DNA from: Gnomoniopsis sp. IMI 355080
Lineage: Eukaryota > Ascomycota > Sordariomycetes > Diaporthales > Gnomoniaceae
Length of the DNA: 64,000 nucleotides
Assembly (NCBI GenBank): GCA_027946555.1
Contig: JAPEVC010000023.1
Span: 166,299-230,298 of the forward strand
Direction of reading: 5' to 3'
Positions 35,299 to 47,812 of this stretch are shown piece by piece. The notes below the pieces were generated by a model. That model saw only the letters and a program-made list of their open reading frames with translations, had not been told where the DNA came from and ran no database searches. Numbering within the stretch: the stretch's first letter is position 1; each line of letters begins with the position of its first letter. The position numbers and the translations under genes are program-made.

Positions 35299-36671
35299 TC
35301 AAAACCTGCACATCATCATGTGTTAGCAGAAATCCTCAGAACTGGGCGGTAGCAGCCAACATACCTAATTTCATAGCTTCCCGCCCTCGTCATGTACCGG
35401 ACCCATTTGACGCTGCTGTAATTGCTCTTCTCAAAGACCTTCAGGTATCTAACCAAAAGGCCACTACTGGTGAACATCAACAGACTGAAGTTCATGCTCA
35501 AGGGCGGCCTACTCCAGGTCTTTTGAGTGGTCATGGCCGTCAGCTCAGCCTCCGCGCTCAGCACAAATTCGCTTTGACCAGTGAAGCGACCAATTTTCCA
35601 AACAATATTGTTCTCTGACGGCTCGTATTTTGCTTTTCCTTGTGTACACCTTTCTGTGATCCTTGCGGTATTCAGGGGTGTGGGAATGCGAACGACGACA
35701 TTGGTCGCAAAGAGCTTGGAGCCGAAGTTGGCCTTGACGCCAATGCTATATTCAACCTTGGTCTTGCCAACCTCGTTGACGATAGCGTGGACTTTGAAGG
35801 GTAGGTTGATATTCTCGGTGGCTCGATAGCGCATGAGCTCGAATTCGCCGTCAGGAGGCACGAAGGAAATGATGCGGTCGGAATCGAATTTGCCTAGCTT
35901 GACGCACTGATGGAACTGGCAGTCTTCGAGAGTCACGCTTCCCGCCGCGGCCTTGGTCGCCTTGGTGCCCATCCTGTTTCCGCTAGGCAGACTGAGTAGA
36001 CCGTCGGTGTCCAACAGTAATCTATCGTTGAGGCCAAACTTGCACTCCGGGGTGCCGGAGAGGTAAGCGCGCATGATGATTTGACCAGTGACATCGGCGC
36101 GCAAAACGGCCCCGGTTGCAGACATGAGTAGATTGACATCCTCGATAACATCAACGAAAGCCTCGTTCTTTCGGTACTTGACGTCTGCCTTGCGCCAAGA
36201 AAGAGCACCAGTGGCCTGCATGGTGATCTTGGCCGAATCCTCGGCCTTGTTCTCTGACTTGACACCTTCGGTAGTAATATACATCTTGAGCGTGTCCGTC
36301 TCGGTGTTCTGAGGATAACCAAAGTCGATGATCTCGTCGAGCAGCTCGTAGACTAGGACAAAGTTGTTCTTGACGGCCTCTTCATCGAATTTGCCAAAGT
36401 AGCCGCGGCCCAGGGCGATCAAGCGGTAGAGGAACTCGAAGACAAGGGCAGCATTGGCATTGCTCTTGGTAATGGCGACCAGATAGATGTTCTCGTGCTT
36501 GACATGGCTGAAGGTGGTGCTGCCCAGGGTCAGGATGGGCGAGCGAACCTGCGAGTTACTGATGACCTGGATGCGGAAGACATCGGCGAGGCGGGGACGG
36601 CAGTCATTGCGAAAGGCGCGAAAGATGAGGTTCTCACCCTTTTGATTGAAAATAAGGATTCCGGACAGCAT
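35299..36671 (-). CDS. APM4: AP-2 complex subunit mu (clathrin adaptor)
   Basis: The main exon 36671-35365 and a terminal 7-nt exon 35305-35299 together encode 437 aa ending R-F-stop. The longin-like N-terminus is clear (MLSGILIFNQKGENLIFRAF, then IAL-GRGYFGKFDEEAVKNNFVLVYELLDEIID). The mu homology domain follows, with WRKADVKYRKNEAFVDVIEDVNLL, GFPECKFGLNDRLL-like SGTPECKFGLNDRLL, FVPPDGEFELMRYR and the end YLKVFEKSNYSSVKWVRYMT then RAGSYEIRF, the classical AP-2 mu end. It binds Yxx-phi cargo signals and PIP2 at the plasma membrane during clathrin endocytosis. Without the tiny last exon the frame would run on for 16 unrelated residues, so the exon matters for correct annotation. Confidence 0.95.
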
Positions 36672-39175
36672 CGTGGGAGGTTGGGTGGGCGACAGCGCAG
36701 TCGAGTCGCGTGGCTACGAAGTGCAAGTCAATGGCCGTCGTCGCGGGCCAAGCTGCCCCCCCGAAAGGGGAAACGCAGTTGAGCCGGCAGCTGGTAGCTT
36801 AGTCAAGCGAATTACATAATCCACAAGGATAGCCCCTGACAGACCGCCCTCCCGCATTCCGAATGTCGACCTCAGCAATTTACTACTATGGAACTTTTCA
36901 CCTCCCTTTTTGTCAGGGTGTCTCATCAACAGGTGCATCTCAACCAAAAATGACCACCTGCGACACACACGCAATACGTACACAATATGATACATGCATG
37001 AAGGTTTGGCCGGATCCTGGACATCCAGCTGCAACATTCTTGTGGAGTATCATTGCAGAAACCTCAGACAGCCAGACAGCTCGGTGGCCGACTTGACTCC
37101 GGGATGAACCGACGCATCCACATTCCTGTCTTTTTCATTGAAAGATCGACCCAAGCGACCCCCTGGGTGTTATTGAGGTCGTCAAAGATGGCACGATAGC
37201 CGCAGACAATTCCCCAGCCCTGGTTCTTGATCACCTCGAGACTTGCGAGCAGGCGGCCTCTCGCTTGTTCAAAATCCAACGTGAAGCTGTTTCCGAACGT
37301 CTCGATTATCCACGGACAATGATGTGCATTACTTTCAGAGGTGCTCACAGACAGCCACAGAGGCCAGACCGTTCTGAGGTCATCGTAAATTCGGATATAG
37401 AGACGCTGCTGCAAGCAGATGAGCACACGAAACGGCCCAAGTCTTCAAGGTACCGGGGTTTGCATCAACCAAAATCGAGCTATTCAGCTTCAGCTTGAGC
37501 TTGTCTTCAACTCCACATGGCTCGCATCCTTCATCATCATGTTAGCTGAGAAATTTCTCCAAAGTCACAGCTAGTCCTCGATTTTGTTTTATGCGCGTAT
37601 AGCAGCACTGGTACATACTGCGGCTGAAGAAAAAAAACACCAAAATAGAGGCACAGCAAGTGTGCATGTCTCCATCGAAGGATTATCACCCATGTAATCA
37701 TGCACATGTTGGTGCTGACACAGCGTGGTGTGGGATCGGGCCCCATATACTGACTGCTACCTCACCAAACTTTGCGCAGCTCGAGACCAGAGCCTCATCT
37801 CATCGGAGTAATGGGTTCTGCTTTATGTCAACAAAGAACTCGACATTACCCGTGGCTGCCGAACCATTCTCAAGACATACTGTGTAGTTGCATAGAGAAG
37901 ACGTCTGTCTTCCGACGTTTCGCGTGTATCCACCCCCAGATATTGGTATTTAGCGAATCTTGAGTTTCCACTCGAGTCTAGAACCGACCGGCAATTGCGG
38001 ACATCTTGTGGGTCCGAAAATCCTAGATCCTACCGATGCAACGGCCCAACCAACAGTCGGTCACTTTCACCGCAGTCATTCTCTTTGGAAGGGCAGACCC
38101 TGAAGCCACTGCCGTATGCTCTTTGACAGGCCCGACAGGGCACGTCCTGTCGTAGTTGCAGTCGCATACCCAGGTAGGTAATTCAGGGGTACGTGGCTTA
38201 CAGGGCTGGCAGGCTACTATTTGGGCAACATTGAAGTCAGAAAGGGCCCTGCGAAGTCTCAGGTACCATTTCCGCCAGCCGCTCGTCGCTCGGCCGCCTT
38301 TCACCGGCCGCGCTTCCCCGGCCGCGTGTGCAGATTTCCTCTCCCTTCATCTCTGCCAGCTTCAATGCTATTTGGTCCCGCCCGCTCGTGTTGGCGACCA
38401 GTAGCAGCGCTGCAACAGGCCAGTGAATTTAAAGCACAGTGCAATAGTTTCCGTGTGTCGTTGCATCTTACATATCGAGCTGCCATCTTTGCTTCATTCT
38501 TGTTAGTCTGGCCGTCGATCCTCCTTAATAATGCAGGGCAGCCATAGCCCAAGCCTTTAGGGTCTTCATTAGTGTTGCGCCGACCCCTGTACTTGGCCAA
38601 GTTCGTTTTCTCCTTCTTCTGTTTCAAATGCTTCCACCACTGCACCACTGTCATTCCTCAGCGTCGCTCCAAAGTGGATCCTTCCACAACTATGCATGGG
38701 TTAAAGATTAACACGACTACACAGTACTGCCAGCCGGGCTTGTGTTGCCATTTATGGACGGACCCAACATCATCGCTAAGGGCTGAGCAGCGTCTGTGTG
38801 GAGAAGCCAGGGGCCATTTACACTCTTGAACGAATGAGGTCCCCTTCGAAAATTATGTTCCCCGTAAATTCGTTTGTTGTCTTCGTCTTTTGTTGCCCGT
38901 AAATGCGACTTGGCCCTACTTTTCCAAGTTTAACTCTCTCTCCGATGTTGGTTTCTTTTTCCTCTGCATCATAAAGTAAATTATTATTTAAGCAACTTTC
39001 TCTCCTCGCGTCCATACTCCCTAGCCACCCTTGTCTCGGTCGCACCTGATTCACCTCTTGCCAGAGACCATCTCTCATTTCAAACATTTCTTGACGAGCT
39101 GTCTCCAGCTTGAAGATCCATACTACTACAGTCGATCCATCATTCGAAGATCACCCGTTGGTTCCCTCGAGCATC
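36672..39175. other. Intergenic region with weak, broken coding signal on the minus strand
   Basis: Mostly without a clear gene. The minus strand between about 37064 and 38304 has several open blocks with protein-like composition in different frames (see the separate entry). The last 250 bp before 39176 is the pyrimidine-rich 5' region of the bestrophin gene. Confidence 0.45.
37064..37426 (-). other. Uncertain coding block, possibly part of an unresolved or decayed gene
   Basis: An open frame of 120 codons with balanced composition and fungal-like codon use includes QARGRLLASLEVIKNQGWG and AIFDDLNNTQGVAWVDLSMK. Further upstream on the same strand, other frames hold Cys-containing blocks such as TWVCDCNYDRTCPVGPV at about 38140-38180 and NYTVCLENGSAATGNVEFF near 37820-37885. 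I could not join them with convincing splice sites and recognise no family. It may be a multi-exon gene I failed to resolve, a pseudogene, or chance. Confidence 0.25.
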
Positions 39176-40977
39176 ATGGCGGACGGCGGGGACTTTCACG
39201 CCATGCCCAGCGCCTCACAGCCAGCACCGGAACCAAAGAAGCCATCGCTGGAGGACATCGTGCCTCTCGAGCAGATTGAGTCCTTCATGCGCTCGAGAGC
39301 AAATACACCGAACCCTTTCAGCCGGCAACATACCAGCTTGGACATCGACGACTATTTTGTGAGTCGCCCCCCCCCTTTTTTTATCCTGTCGGCTGTTCCC
39401 GAGCTGTCACGCATAGACAGCAAACCGGGTTGGCGTTCCGGAAACGCCTTGGCACCTGTACAAATATGTTTTTAGTGACAACGACTAACGTAATCATAGA
39501 CTGGACCTCGAGATATCCTCAAACATTCAAAATGGCCACTATTCCTTCGGATGCACGGCAGCATCCTACCGAAGATGATTGTGCCGCTCTTCGTCCTGGG
39601 GGGTTGGGCGACATGCATAACATGCATATCGGAATTCACCCGGGTTCAGTGTAAGACGCGGTCGAACATGCTCCCGCCCTTCCTTTGTGATAATAATCAC
39701 TGACGAGTCTTCTGTATTCAAGTGGGCGTGAGCTCAATCCTTCTCACCGTGACAGGTTTCGTCGTCAGTATTGGTCTGAGCTTCCGGAACTCCAGTGCCT
39801 ACGAGCGTTACATGGAGGGCAGGAAGTACTGGGCTCAACTCATCCTGGCGACCCAGAACATGGCGCGTGTACTCTGGGTACATTGTAAGGAGCGGGAAGG
39901 TATGGTTGAAAAGGATATGCTGGCCAAGCTGTAAGTAGCTGCGTTCACCTTTCGTGTATGTGTGATGTCTAAACAGTTGCTGAATGGCGTTTGTGAGTAG
40001 TACTGCTCTCAATCTTCTCACAGCCTTTGCTATCGCGCTCAAACACAAGCTGCGATTCGAGCCTTACACCAATTACGAAGACATTAACAGCCTGATTGGG
40101 CACCTGGATACGTTCGCGACCCATGCCACCAAGGAATCTCCCCAGACAACTTTTGAAGTTCGTAAGAACAGGTTCAAGGCTGTAGGCGAGTATCTGGGAG
40201 TCTCCTTCGCCACCAGCAATCCTCGCAAGGCTATCAAGAAGGCCACAAGGCCGATTGGCAATCTCCCGCTCGAGATCGTGAACTACATCGGCAGTTTTCT
40301 GGACGAGATCATCGAGAATGGTCAACTCACTATTCCCATGCAACAAACTATCGCTTGTAAGTCGGCATCCTGTCCCGTGTCGGACTTCCTTGCTGGATAT
40401 TACTTGGTAGGAGACCTAACAAGAAGATCCGCATGTAGACAACAATCTCTCAGCGATGAACGATGTCCTGACCGGCACCGAGCGTGTTCTTACAACCCCA
40501 CTTCCCATCGCCTACGCCATTGCCATCTCGCAGATCACCTTTGTGTACTGCTTCTTGCTCCCTTTCCAGCTATACTCCTCTCTCAAATGGGTGACAATCC
40601 CTGCAACGATTGCCGCGGGCTACATTATCCTAGGCCTGCTCTTTATCGGCGTGGAAATCGAGAATCCCTTCGGCCAGGACGTCAACGACCTACCATTGGA
40701 GCTTTACTGTGAGCAGATCGCCAAGGAGATCGACATTGTTGCGGCCAAGCGCAAGCCGCGCAATGTGGACTGGATCGAGACGCTCGACAACAAGGTGCTG
40801 TGGCCGCTGAGCCAGAGCGGCTGGAACGTGTGGATGCACAGGGGCGAGTCGACGCTGCGCGAGGCGCTCAAGGCCAAGACCGAGCTCGGCTTCCAGGACC
40901 GCCAGCCTCAGGAGAGCAGCGCCGGTACCGAAAAGACCTTGGCCAAATCGGAAACCACGGCTGTGCAGAGTGTCTGA
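39176..40977 (+). CDS. Bestrophin-like anion channel (UPF0187 family)
   Basis: Five exons: 39176-39358, 39500-39650, 39723-39930, 40001-40356 and 40439-40977, giving 478 aa in agreeing phases. The ATG at 39176 (MADGGDF) has no better upstream option because the frame above it opens with TTG. Family landmarks: GPRDILKHSKWPLFLRMHGS then ILPKMIVPLF, LGVSSILLTVTGFVVSIGLS followed by FRNSSAYERYMEGRKYWAQL, and late segments PLPIAYAIAISQITFVYCFL then LPFQLY, GYIILGLLFIGVEIENPFG and QDVNDLPLELYC. Bestrophins form pentameric chloride channels; fungal members are little studied and may sit in plasma or internal membranes. The C-terminal tail is charged and probably cytosolic. Family call firm, location inferred. 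Confidence 0.93.
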
Positions 40978-43900
40978 GAAACTAGTCGAAAGGGACAAGG
41001 CGGCCGGGGAGGGCCGAAAACCGAGCGAGCGAAGCCCTGTTGGCAGACTGAATCGGGCAGACATAGCCATATGGAAGTAGCCGAGAGAGAGAACATCTGG
41101 TGGGACGGCATGGTGGTGACGGGGTCAGATGAGGTTATGGTCGGAGCGAGGCGATGTTCCACACGTTTCAGTTGCCATCGACGGATCGAACCGCCACACC
41201 ATCCTGTTTTCGGAACGTTTGACGGTGTTCATATTTCTAAGACGTTCCGAAAGGTGGCGACCGCCAACTTCGACGACATTTGACGTGGTGCGCACTTTCT
41301 GGTGTCATCTTACTGGCGGAACACTCATATTTTTAGGGGCTCAAAAACGGCGGCATGATACAGGCGTTGGTTTTGCACAGACTGTTGCTTTTTTTCCCTA
41401 TTCATTTCCATTCCAATCCATTTTCAAGAAAACAGCGGGCCTTTGGATGACTTTTTTTCTCCTCTTCGGATCTGGTTATACATACAATATTACATAGAGA
41501 CAGAGCGTTAATTTGGCACATATACGGCATGGCGGGGGAGTGGGCCATCATGGGCACGAATCCGGCGCATCAGAGACATATGTCTAAGGAATGTACGCTG
41601 TTGGATTGTATGACAAGAGATGCATATCTTCTTTGGGCAATATCCAGGTGTGTATGGAGGGCAAAAAAACAACAGAAAGAGACTCAGACCAGGTTGCATT
41701 AGACCAATGAATGTAATGAATGTTCCACTATTCTCGCAGCTAGCTATGTGTGTTTTCCTTGCCCCCCCTCACGATCGAGATTTTGCTTACAGATGAAGGT
41801 CTGGACAAGTCACCGTTGTTCGCGAGAGACATTGTATGGAATGGCGCAGGGCCAGCGTATGGTCTAGGCCCCCGGGCTGCGAGCGCCGGCGGGTGTCACC
41901 AACTTCTCCTCCCATGGTAACATATGCGGCTCGAGAGACGCTAGGGTTTTTGTGACACTGGGTGGCTTTTTGCCGTGGGTTCCTTCCCGGGAAGGGGATG
42001 TTTTGCGGGTCGAGACCTCCGGCCAGGGCTTAATGGTGCTCGCAGCCAAGTTAATGGTACAGCATCGACGGCGTCCGGCACTTTTGTGCAACGTGACGAT
42101 CGGGAACGACCGGCTCAGCAGTGATGTTGTTCACCAGGCGTTATCCAAGCTTTGGCCGCGGCCCTTTCCAGCCGAGGCTGTCCTCGTTTGGAGACTGACT
42201 GTGTGAGAAGTGGCAGATCCACTGCGGTTTATGATGCGTGTTGCCGGGACTTGGGTTTGTTGGCTAAGCCGGGAGCACGTAGCAAAACTGCCCCTACACA
42301 TACGCACCAAGTGGTTGTGAGGCAGCATACGTCCGTCTTGAAAATTTGAGCGGCATCAGGCTGCTAATTTGCGTGCAAGTTGAAAATTCGATCAAGTCAA
42401 TGGACATGTCAGAGGAGCTCTTTGATCTTTACTCCAGCCAGTATACCAATTCTTGCATACTGACTGCTGCAAGTGATTTCGGGACGAGTTGGGTGCCAAG
42501 CAATTGGGCACTCATATGGTGGACTTCGGGAGAGTGAGAGGTTGGTATTGAGATGAGCATCACAATCAAGCATGGCCTTAAGCGACTTTTCTGTTTAGTA
42601 CCTAGGTAGGCATTACAAAGATAACTTGAAGGTTGTCTTCCATTTGTCCGTGAGGCGCAAGAACAACATTTGTGGAAAATGTTGATAGAAAGACTTCTGC
42701 TCACACAGCCAAGTGTAGAATGATTAAACCTACTGCAGTCCACCATACGCACTCTCATCATCATGGGCCTGTCCGTTGATCTTCGGAGACACAATTAACG
42801 AACCCGTGTATTCCTGTCAGCAGAGGCTTTTTTCCAATCCGACCGCCAACGATTACCAAACAGTCCAAACAGTCTAAAGTCACAGTTCCTAGCACTACTT
42901 TGCAGTTTCCTACAGTTTCCCTCCCTATATCGCCCGTGAAGTTCCTTTAATACTCATCGCTGACTTGACTTGCATGACAGGAAATCTGCCGGCAATGTCG
43001 GATGGGCGACCTCAACGGGCAAGACAGATAATTCCCGCCAAATAATAATCACCACCACCATCTCGCATGGAGACATATTGAAGGCGGATGGCTCTGGAAG
43101 ACAGCTCCGTAAGTATACAAAACTGCGACTTGATCAGTGGCCTTGAAGAGTCTAATAAATACTAAATCCTGATCCCCTTTACATAAAGAGCCCACTCCGT
43201 CAGTGACCAAATCATCAAAGGAGTTTGTACCCTACCAACTTGGACAAAAAGCTGAGGCGGGACAATTGAACAATGGCAGTGCTCTAGATAGTAATAAACG
43301 CCAGTTTTCTGATTGGCCCTTGAGCATTAGACCAACCCTGGACATGATGAGATTTCACGTTGGTTTTGATTATGGCATTGTTTTCTTTCATTCAGTTTGA
43401 CGAGCCTACATGTATGATGGTGGAACATGGTAAGGCCATATTGAATTACTACACAAAAGAAGCGAGCTTAACGATCCCATCTCGCTGCGCTTAGAAGCAC
43501 TTGAAACCGATTTCATCGAGACTGGAAGATGAAGAAAGCTGAATGACTTTAATTCACGCGGCTACATGATCTGGGGCTTCTCTTATAAGCAGCATGAATT
43601 TGCGCATCGAAATTCGGCGTGCGTGAGGTGCACGGTATGAGAGGGCGTGATAGCTCCTGCACCCAACAATCACGCCGTCGAGACGCCTCACGATAGAAAT
43701 TAAACACGATGTTATTCATACAGCTTTAGGGGCTTTCCGTTATTACGAATTAGGGGGTATGAACTTCCCGACCAATTTCCTAACGACGGAAGACCGGCTA
43801 GATTTGCATACACTATAATACACTTCTAAACATATATGGACCACATTAGTCAAACCAGCTAGATTGTCTATGCCCCACGATAATGAGATCTCGAGAGGAT

Positions 43901-44459
43901 TCACGATGGAGCAAATCGTATAGTTGTAAGGTTTTCATTCCATGTTGAGTGTTTGCCCCGGAACGAATACAACCTTGAGTCGCCACGAACTGAAGTCCTA
44001 ATCATGAGGTAGCATAACTAGGTAAATTCCGATCCCAAAGTGGATCTTGGTGGAGTCAGCATATCTTCTAGTATCACGACATCGGCGGGTAAGTCTCCCA
44101 AATCGGTGATAATATGCAAGCATGAGGTGAGCGGATTGTTCTGGTTGTCAGGTTCAACAACCAGTAATGTGACGTTGCCAAGGTTGTCTTTGTTAGGAAC
44201 TGCAATATGGCCCACAATGCTGCAATTTCATTTCCATGCGCTCAAGCGGGTCACGACAATGCTTTTATCGATCCAGGATATTCCGGTATCAATGATCACT
44301 ACCTAAGTACAAGATCGGGACCTCTTGAAGGAACACAAGGTTGTTGAATCACTTTGACAAGTATTTACTTTGCCTTGTTCCCTTGTTTTAGAAGATCTGG
44401 ACTTCCAACCCGATACAATTTTATCTCCTTCAGCCTCATCAATATTATTGATCTTCAAA
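40978..44459. other. Gene-poor region of 3.5 kb with a decayed fragment near its end
   Basis: 3' flank of the bestrophin gene, then low-information sequence with a CCTAGGTA element at 42601-42608 and motif-free ORFs. The minus strand at 44018-44302 holds a probable pseudogene fragment, listed separately. Confidence 0.5.
44018..44302 (-). pseudogene. Probable decayed protein-coding fragment
   Basis: One minus-strand frame reads as protein-like sequence for about 94 codons with a single in-frame TGA near 44230. Upstream of the stop it reads VVIIDTGISWIDKSIVVTRL and downstream GHIAVPNKDNLGNVTLLVVE, later LGDLPADVVILEDMLTPP. It has no proper start and its upstream part fades into non-coding sequence. 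A TGA inside otherwise good sequence fits a C-to-T (CGA to TGA) or G-to-A (TGG to TGA) change, as RIP or drift would give. I do not recognise the parent family. Confidence 0.35.
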
Positions 44460-45664
44460 ATGGATTACATGTTTGAAGGCTTGCCAGATGCAACTTTATA
44501 CTTGAACGGTACACTAGATCGGTATACAAATGGAACAGCGTCAATACCTCGAATTGCCGGCAAGATTGCTTTAGAAGAGGCTGTTGGATCGAGTCTTTGG
44601 AACGCCTACACAACATTGCCAGCAACAAATCAAATCAAGGGTTACGATGGTGTGCCTTTTGCTGATGTTCGTCATGACCCGTCTGTCGTCCTGTTTCGGG
44701 ATTCAAGCAGAGAATGCTGACAATTTGGTAGACCGTGGGAGAAGACATCATCGCCCGTCTCACAGACGTGCCAGCTCGATTACAATCCATGGACCAAAGT
44801 GGCATTGGTTATGTTATTGTGTCTTTGACTAGCCCAGGCATAGAAGGTGTGTTCGACACAGCAAACGCAACAAGTCTGGCGAAGCAAGCAAACGACGAAA
44901 TGTACGCCAACTATGTCCAAGCATACCCCGATCGCTTTGGATTCTTCGCCACCGTTGCAATGCATGACCCTTCCGCCGCAGCGACGGAGCTCGAGCGTGC
45001 AGTCACGCAGCTGGGAGCCAAAGGCGTCTTGATCAACGGGTACAGTCAAATAGGATCGGCCAGCAATTACACTGTTCAGTATCTCGATGAAGACCAATGC
45101 GAACCTTTCTGGGCCAAAGTCGCCGAGTTGAACGTCCCTGTCTACCTACATCCCAGACCTCCACCACCAACCCAACAAATTCTGTACGGCAACGGAAAGT
45201 ATCCCATGCTGGCACACGCTGCGTATGGATTCGGCGCCGAAACGACCGGACACGCCTTACGTCTCATGCTTTCTGGACTTTTCGACCGATATCCTGCGGT
45301 CCAAATCATTCTTGGGCATGCCGCAGAGGCACTGCCCTTCCTTGTTCACCGGGTTGACACCCGCTTGGAGATTGGAGTCCCAGGCGCGGACGGGCCGTAT
45401 AATCAGACGCTGAAATACTACTTGCAGAATAACTTCTACGCGACCCTTGCCGGCATCAGGAGACTTTCTACGGTTAGAAACACGATGGAGGAGATGGGAG
45501 AGGACAGAGTCATGTGGAGCGTGGACTACCCTTACGAAAGTAATGAAGATGCCGCCAATTGGTTTGACGCAACTGAGGGACTGGGAGTGGAGACGAAGAG
45601 AAAGATAGGCTGGAAGAATGCAGAGAGGATATTCAACCTTACTGTGACGACGAGTGCGTCTTGA
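44460..45664 (+). CDS. Amidohydrolase_2 family enzyme, dihydroxybenzoate/resorcylate decarboxylase-like
   Basis: Two exons, about 44460-44666 and 44732-45664, giving 379 aa. The acceptor at 44730-44731 and phase 0 are clear. The donor could be GTTCGT at 44667 (chosen, fits GTNNGT) or GTCGTC at 44685. The metal-site pattern of 2,3-dihydroxybenzoate and gamma-resorcylate decarboxylases is present: GKIALEEAV with the first ligand Glu, VPVYLHPRPP with the ligand His, VQIILGHAAEALPF with the catalytic His, and WSVDYPYE with the Asp. Fungal DHBD also has Ala in E-E-A, so this is normal. Such enzymes act on aromatic acids without cofactor apart from a divalent metal. Extra N-terminal residues before KIALEE (about 35) are longer than usual. 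The substrate is not readable. Confidence 0.85.
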
Positions 45665-45890
45665 TGACAGTGAAAGCAACTCCAAATCATTTATTTGATA
45701 GACCACATAGCTCATTCTCAGAGTTTACTTTCAAGTGGTAAGCTTTAGACATTATAGAATTTCTGAACTATACAGAACCGGGCTCCATTGCTATAACACG
45801 AACTTGCCAAGTACGGTACTCGCGTTACATGTGATATCGAACCATCAGAACTAAGGCAGAGAGGCCTTCGTGCCTGGTAAAGGCTCTTTG

Positions 45891-45925
45891 AGTAAAACTG
45901 TACTTGCTTTTAGTAAAACTGTACT
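45891..45925 (+). repeat. Short tandem repeat, AGTAAAACTGTACT twice
   Basis: AGTAAAACTGTACT occurs at 45891-45904 and again at 45912-45925, giving a 21-bp period. It lies in a stretch where the minus strand has weak protein-like composition (for example SRFEEIRAAVADLD), perhaps another relic. Confidence 0.6.
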
Positions 45926-47801
45926 CGGATCGAGGCACGCAATGTCCGCATACACTTCGCGGAAGGGGCAGTCTTCCGGTGTTACTGCCGCAGACTCAAC
46001 CCTTATTAGTCGAGGTCGGCGACAGCAGCTCGAATTTCTTCGAAGCGGGATTTCATTTCCAACCACTTCTAATTTGCCATATTTGATCTTTTCTTTGTTG
46101 TTGTTTTCAGGTATATCATGTTGATTTGTAGAGTACTGCTCCAGGGATGAGCAGGCACTCTGATCATGTTTACCTATGCTTTTGTCCGACTGGTTGGTGC
46201 GAAGAAGGTCCAGTCACCGAATCAATCCGTGAAATCCCAGGTGTGTAAGTGTAAACCTTGGAAGCTTTGACAGTCTTTCTTCCGCCACCACCTGAAATGG
46301 CTTTCGTATCCACGGCATTCTAATCCTCCATGGTTATTTGTGTACCACACCATGAAACAGCCTTCAGTGGGATCTGGTCAGTATTCGTGAATCTGCCAAC
46401 CACTAGATTAAACATGCTGGAAAATGGTTTAAACTTTAATGGAATAATATTCTAGTCATGAATTCCGTTTTCCATATGTTGACTGGATTGTTAATTTCTT
46501 CAGTAGGTAAGTCCTGATAGCAGATGGGATCCGGGTATTGTGCTGCCACCAGCAAAGACGCCCGTCTAGGGACGGTATTAGCGGTCAGGAACCTATCTCG
46601 CGGGCGAACTGCTCAACCCACTGCCCTGCTGCTCGGTCTGAGATGGCAAACGTGGGCAAATTAGAGCTATGAATGAACAGTGCTGGCGGATCCACGGATG
46701 GCTGGATTCACACCGACTAGCCACGACGTATGGGACTGGCATTGTTCCCGTATGGGGGTTGAAGACACACAAACGAAGTCTCCCCAGCGAACCACGGATG
46801 CCAGAGGCTGCCCGCGCATAGTGGGAGGTGGTGACACGAAACCATTCACGACCCTTTTTCACATCCAAAATCGCCACTCCCATCTCCCGATGAAATTGCT
46901 ATGAGTGAGTGAACAGCAAGCGCCGGCAAAAATGTTATCCGTTGAGTACAAGGTCGAGAACAGGCGGTCCACAGGATGTGGTGATTGAATCCTAAGCCAG
47001 TCTTTCCTTTTGAAGCCGTAGAAGGTTGTGCCCCAGCCATCTCCGTACAAAAGCAGTGCGGTGTCGCCGAACGGGCCTCAAAGATAGTATGATGCGCATT
47101 GTGGTACGGTCTCTGATGGGAGATCTGCTCATTTCCTCAGTAGAAGAACATAACCGTAAGCTTAGATTGTAACCATCAGAACTTGAAGCCTGTTGTCGGT
47201 GAGCTAAGCAGTTGCTGAAAGCTGAATTTAGTATCCACATATGACCAGTTTGATGCAAGCAACTTGGACATTTCGAAAAGCCATCAACTTCTGAAGAGGC
47301 CAACTCCGAATCCTCGGCTTCCACTAGCTGCTCTCTTTGAATAAAAGCCTGCATTCACGATCGACAGTCCAGTCCACCTACGTACTGGGCTCGATGCCCA
47401 TGGGCCGAGGCGTGATAGACTGAAGCCGAGGTTGACATACCACTGGAACATAGGGTTCAACTGTTGATGGCCATGGACAGCTTCCAGGGCCTTGGTGCGT
47501 GATCACTTGTCAGTCAGACACTTGCATATCGGGAAGTATGGACGCGTTGATGATGCAACAGGTATTAGGCCAAACCAGCCTTGAATCATCCTCAGGCGGC
47601 ATGCAAGCATCTTTCATAACTTCGAACGATTATGAGCATGTTAAGATGCAGGCTGTATGAAGGAATACCTGCCATATGACCATCGTACATGCTGAGACTC
47701 CCGATGTGAACAAGAGGTACTACTGCCTCGACAGCCTTGGAAAGCCAGCCACAGCGTCTCTTTTCTTTTCCCTCGGAAGTCCGACCAACGATGCAGTCAG
47801 C

Positions 47802-47812
47802 CTAGCCTAGCC
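47802..47812 (-). promoter_or_regulatory. Overlapping GGCTAG motifs (XlnR/Xyr1-type core) upstream of Cel6A
   Basis: The plus strand reads CCTAGCCTAGCCTAGGCC, so the minus strand has two overlapping GGCTAG copies at 47802-47812, about 0.9 kb upstream of the Cel6A ATG. More single GGCTAR cores occur at 48123-48128 (plus, GGCTAA) and 48543-48548 (minus, GGCTAG). XlnR/Xyr1 regulators bind GGCTAR in cellulase promoters. Six-base motifs are frequent by chance, so this is suggestive only. Confidence 0.3.
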
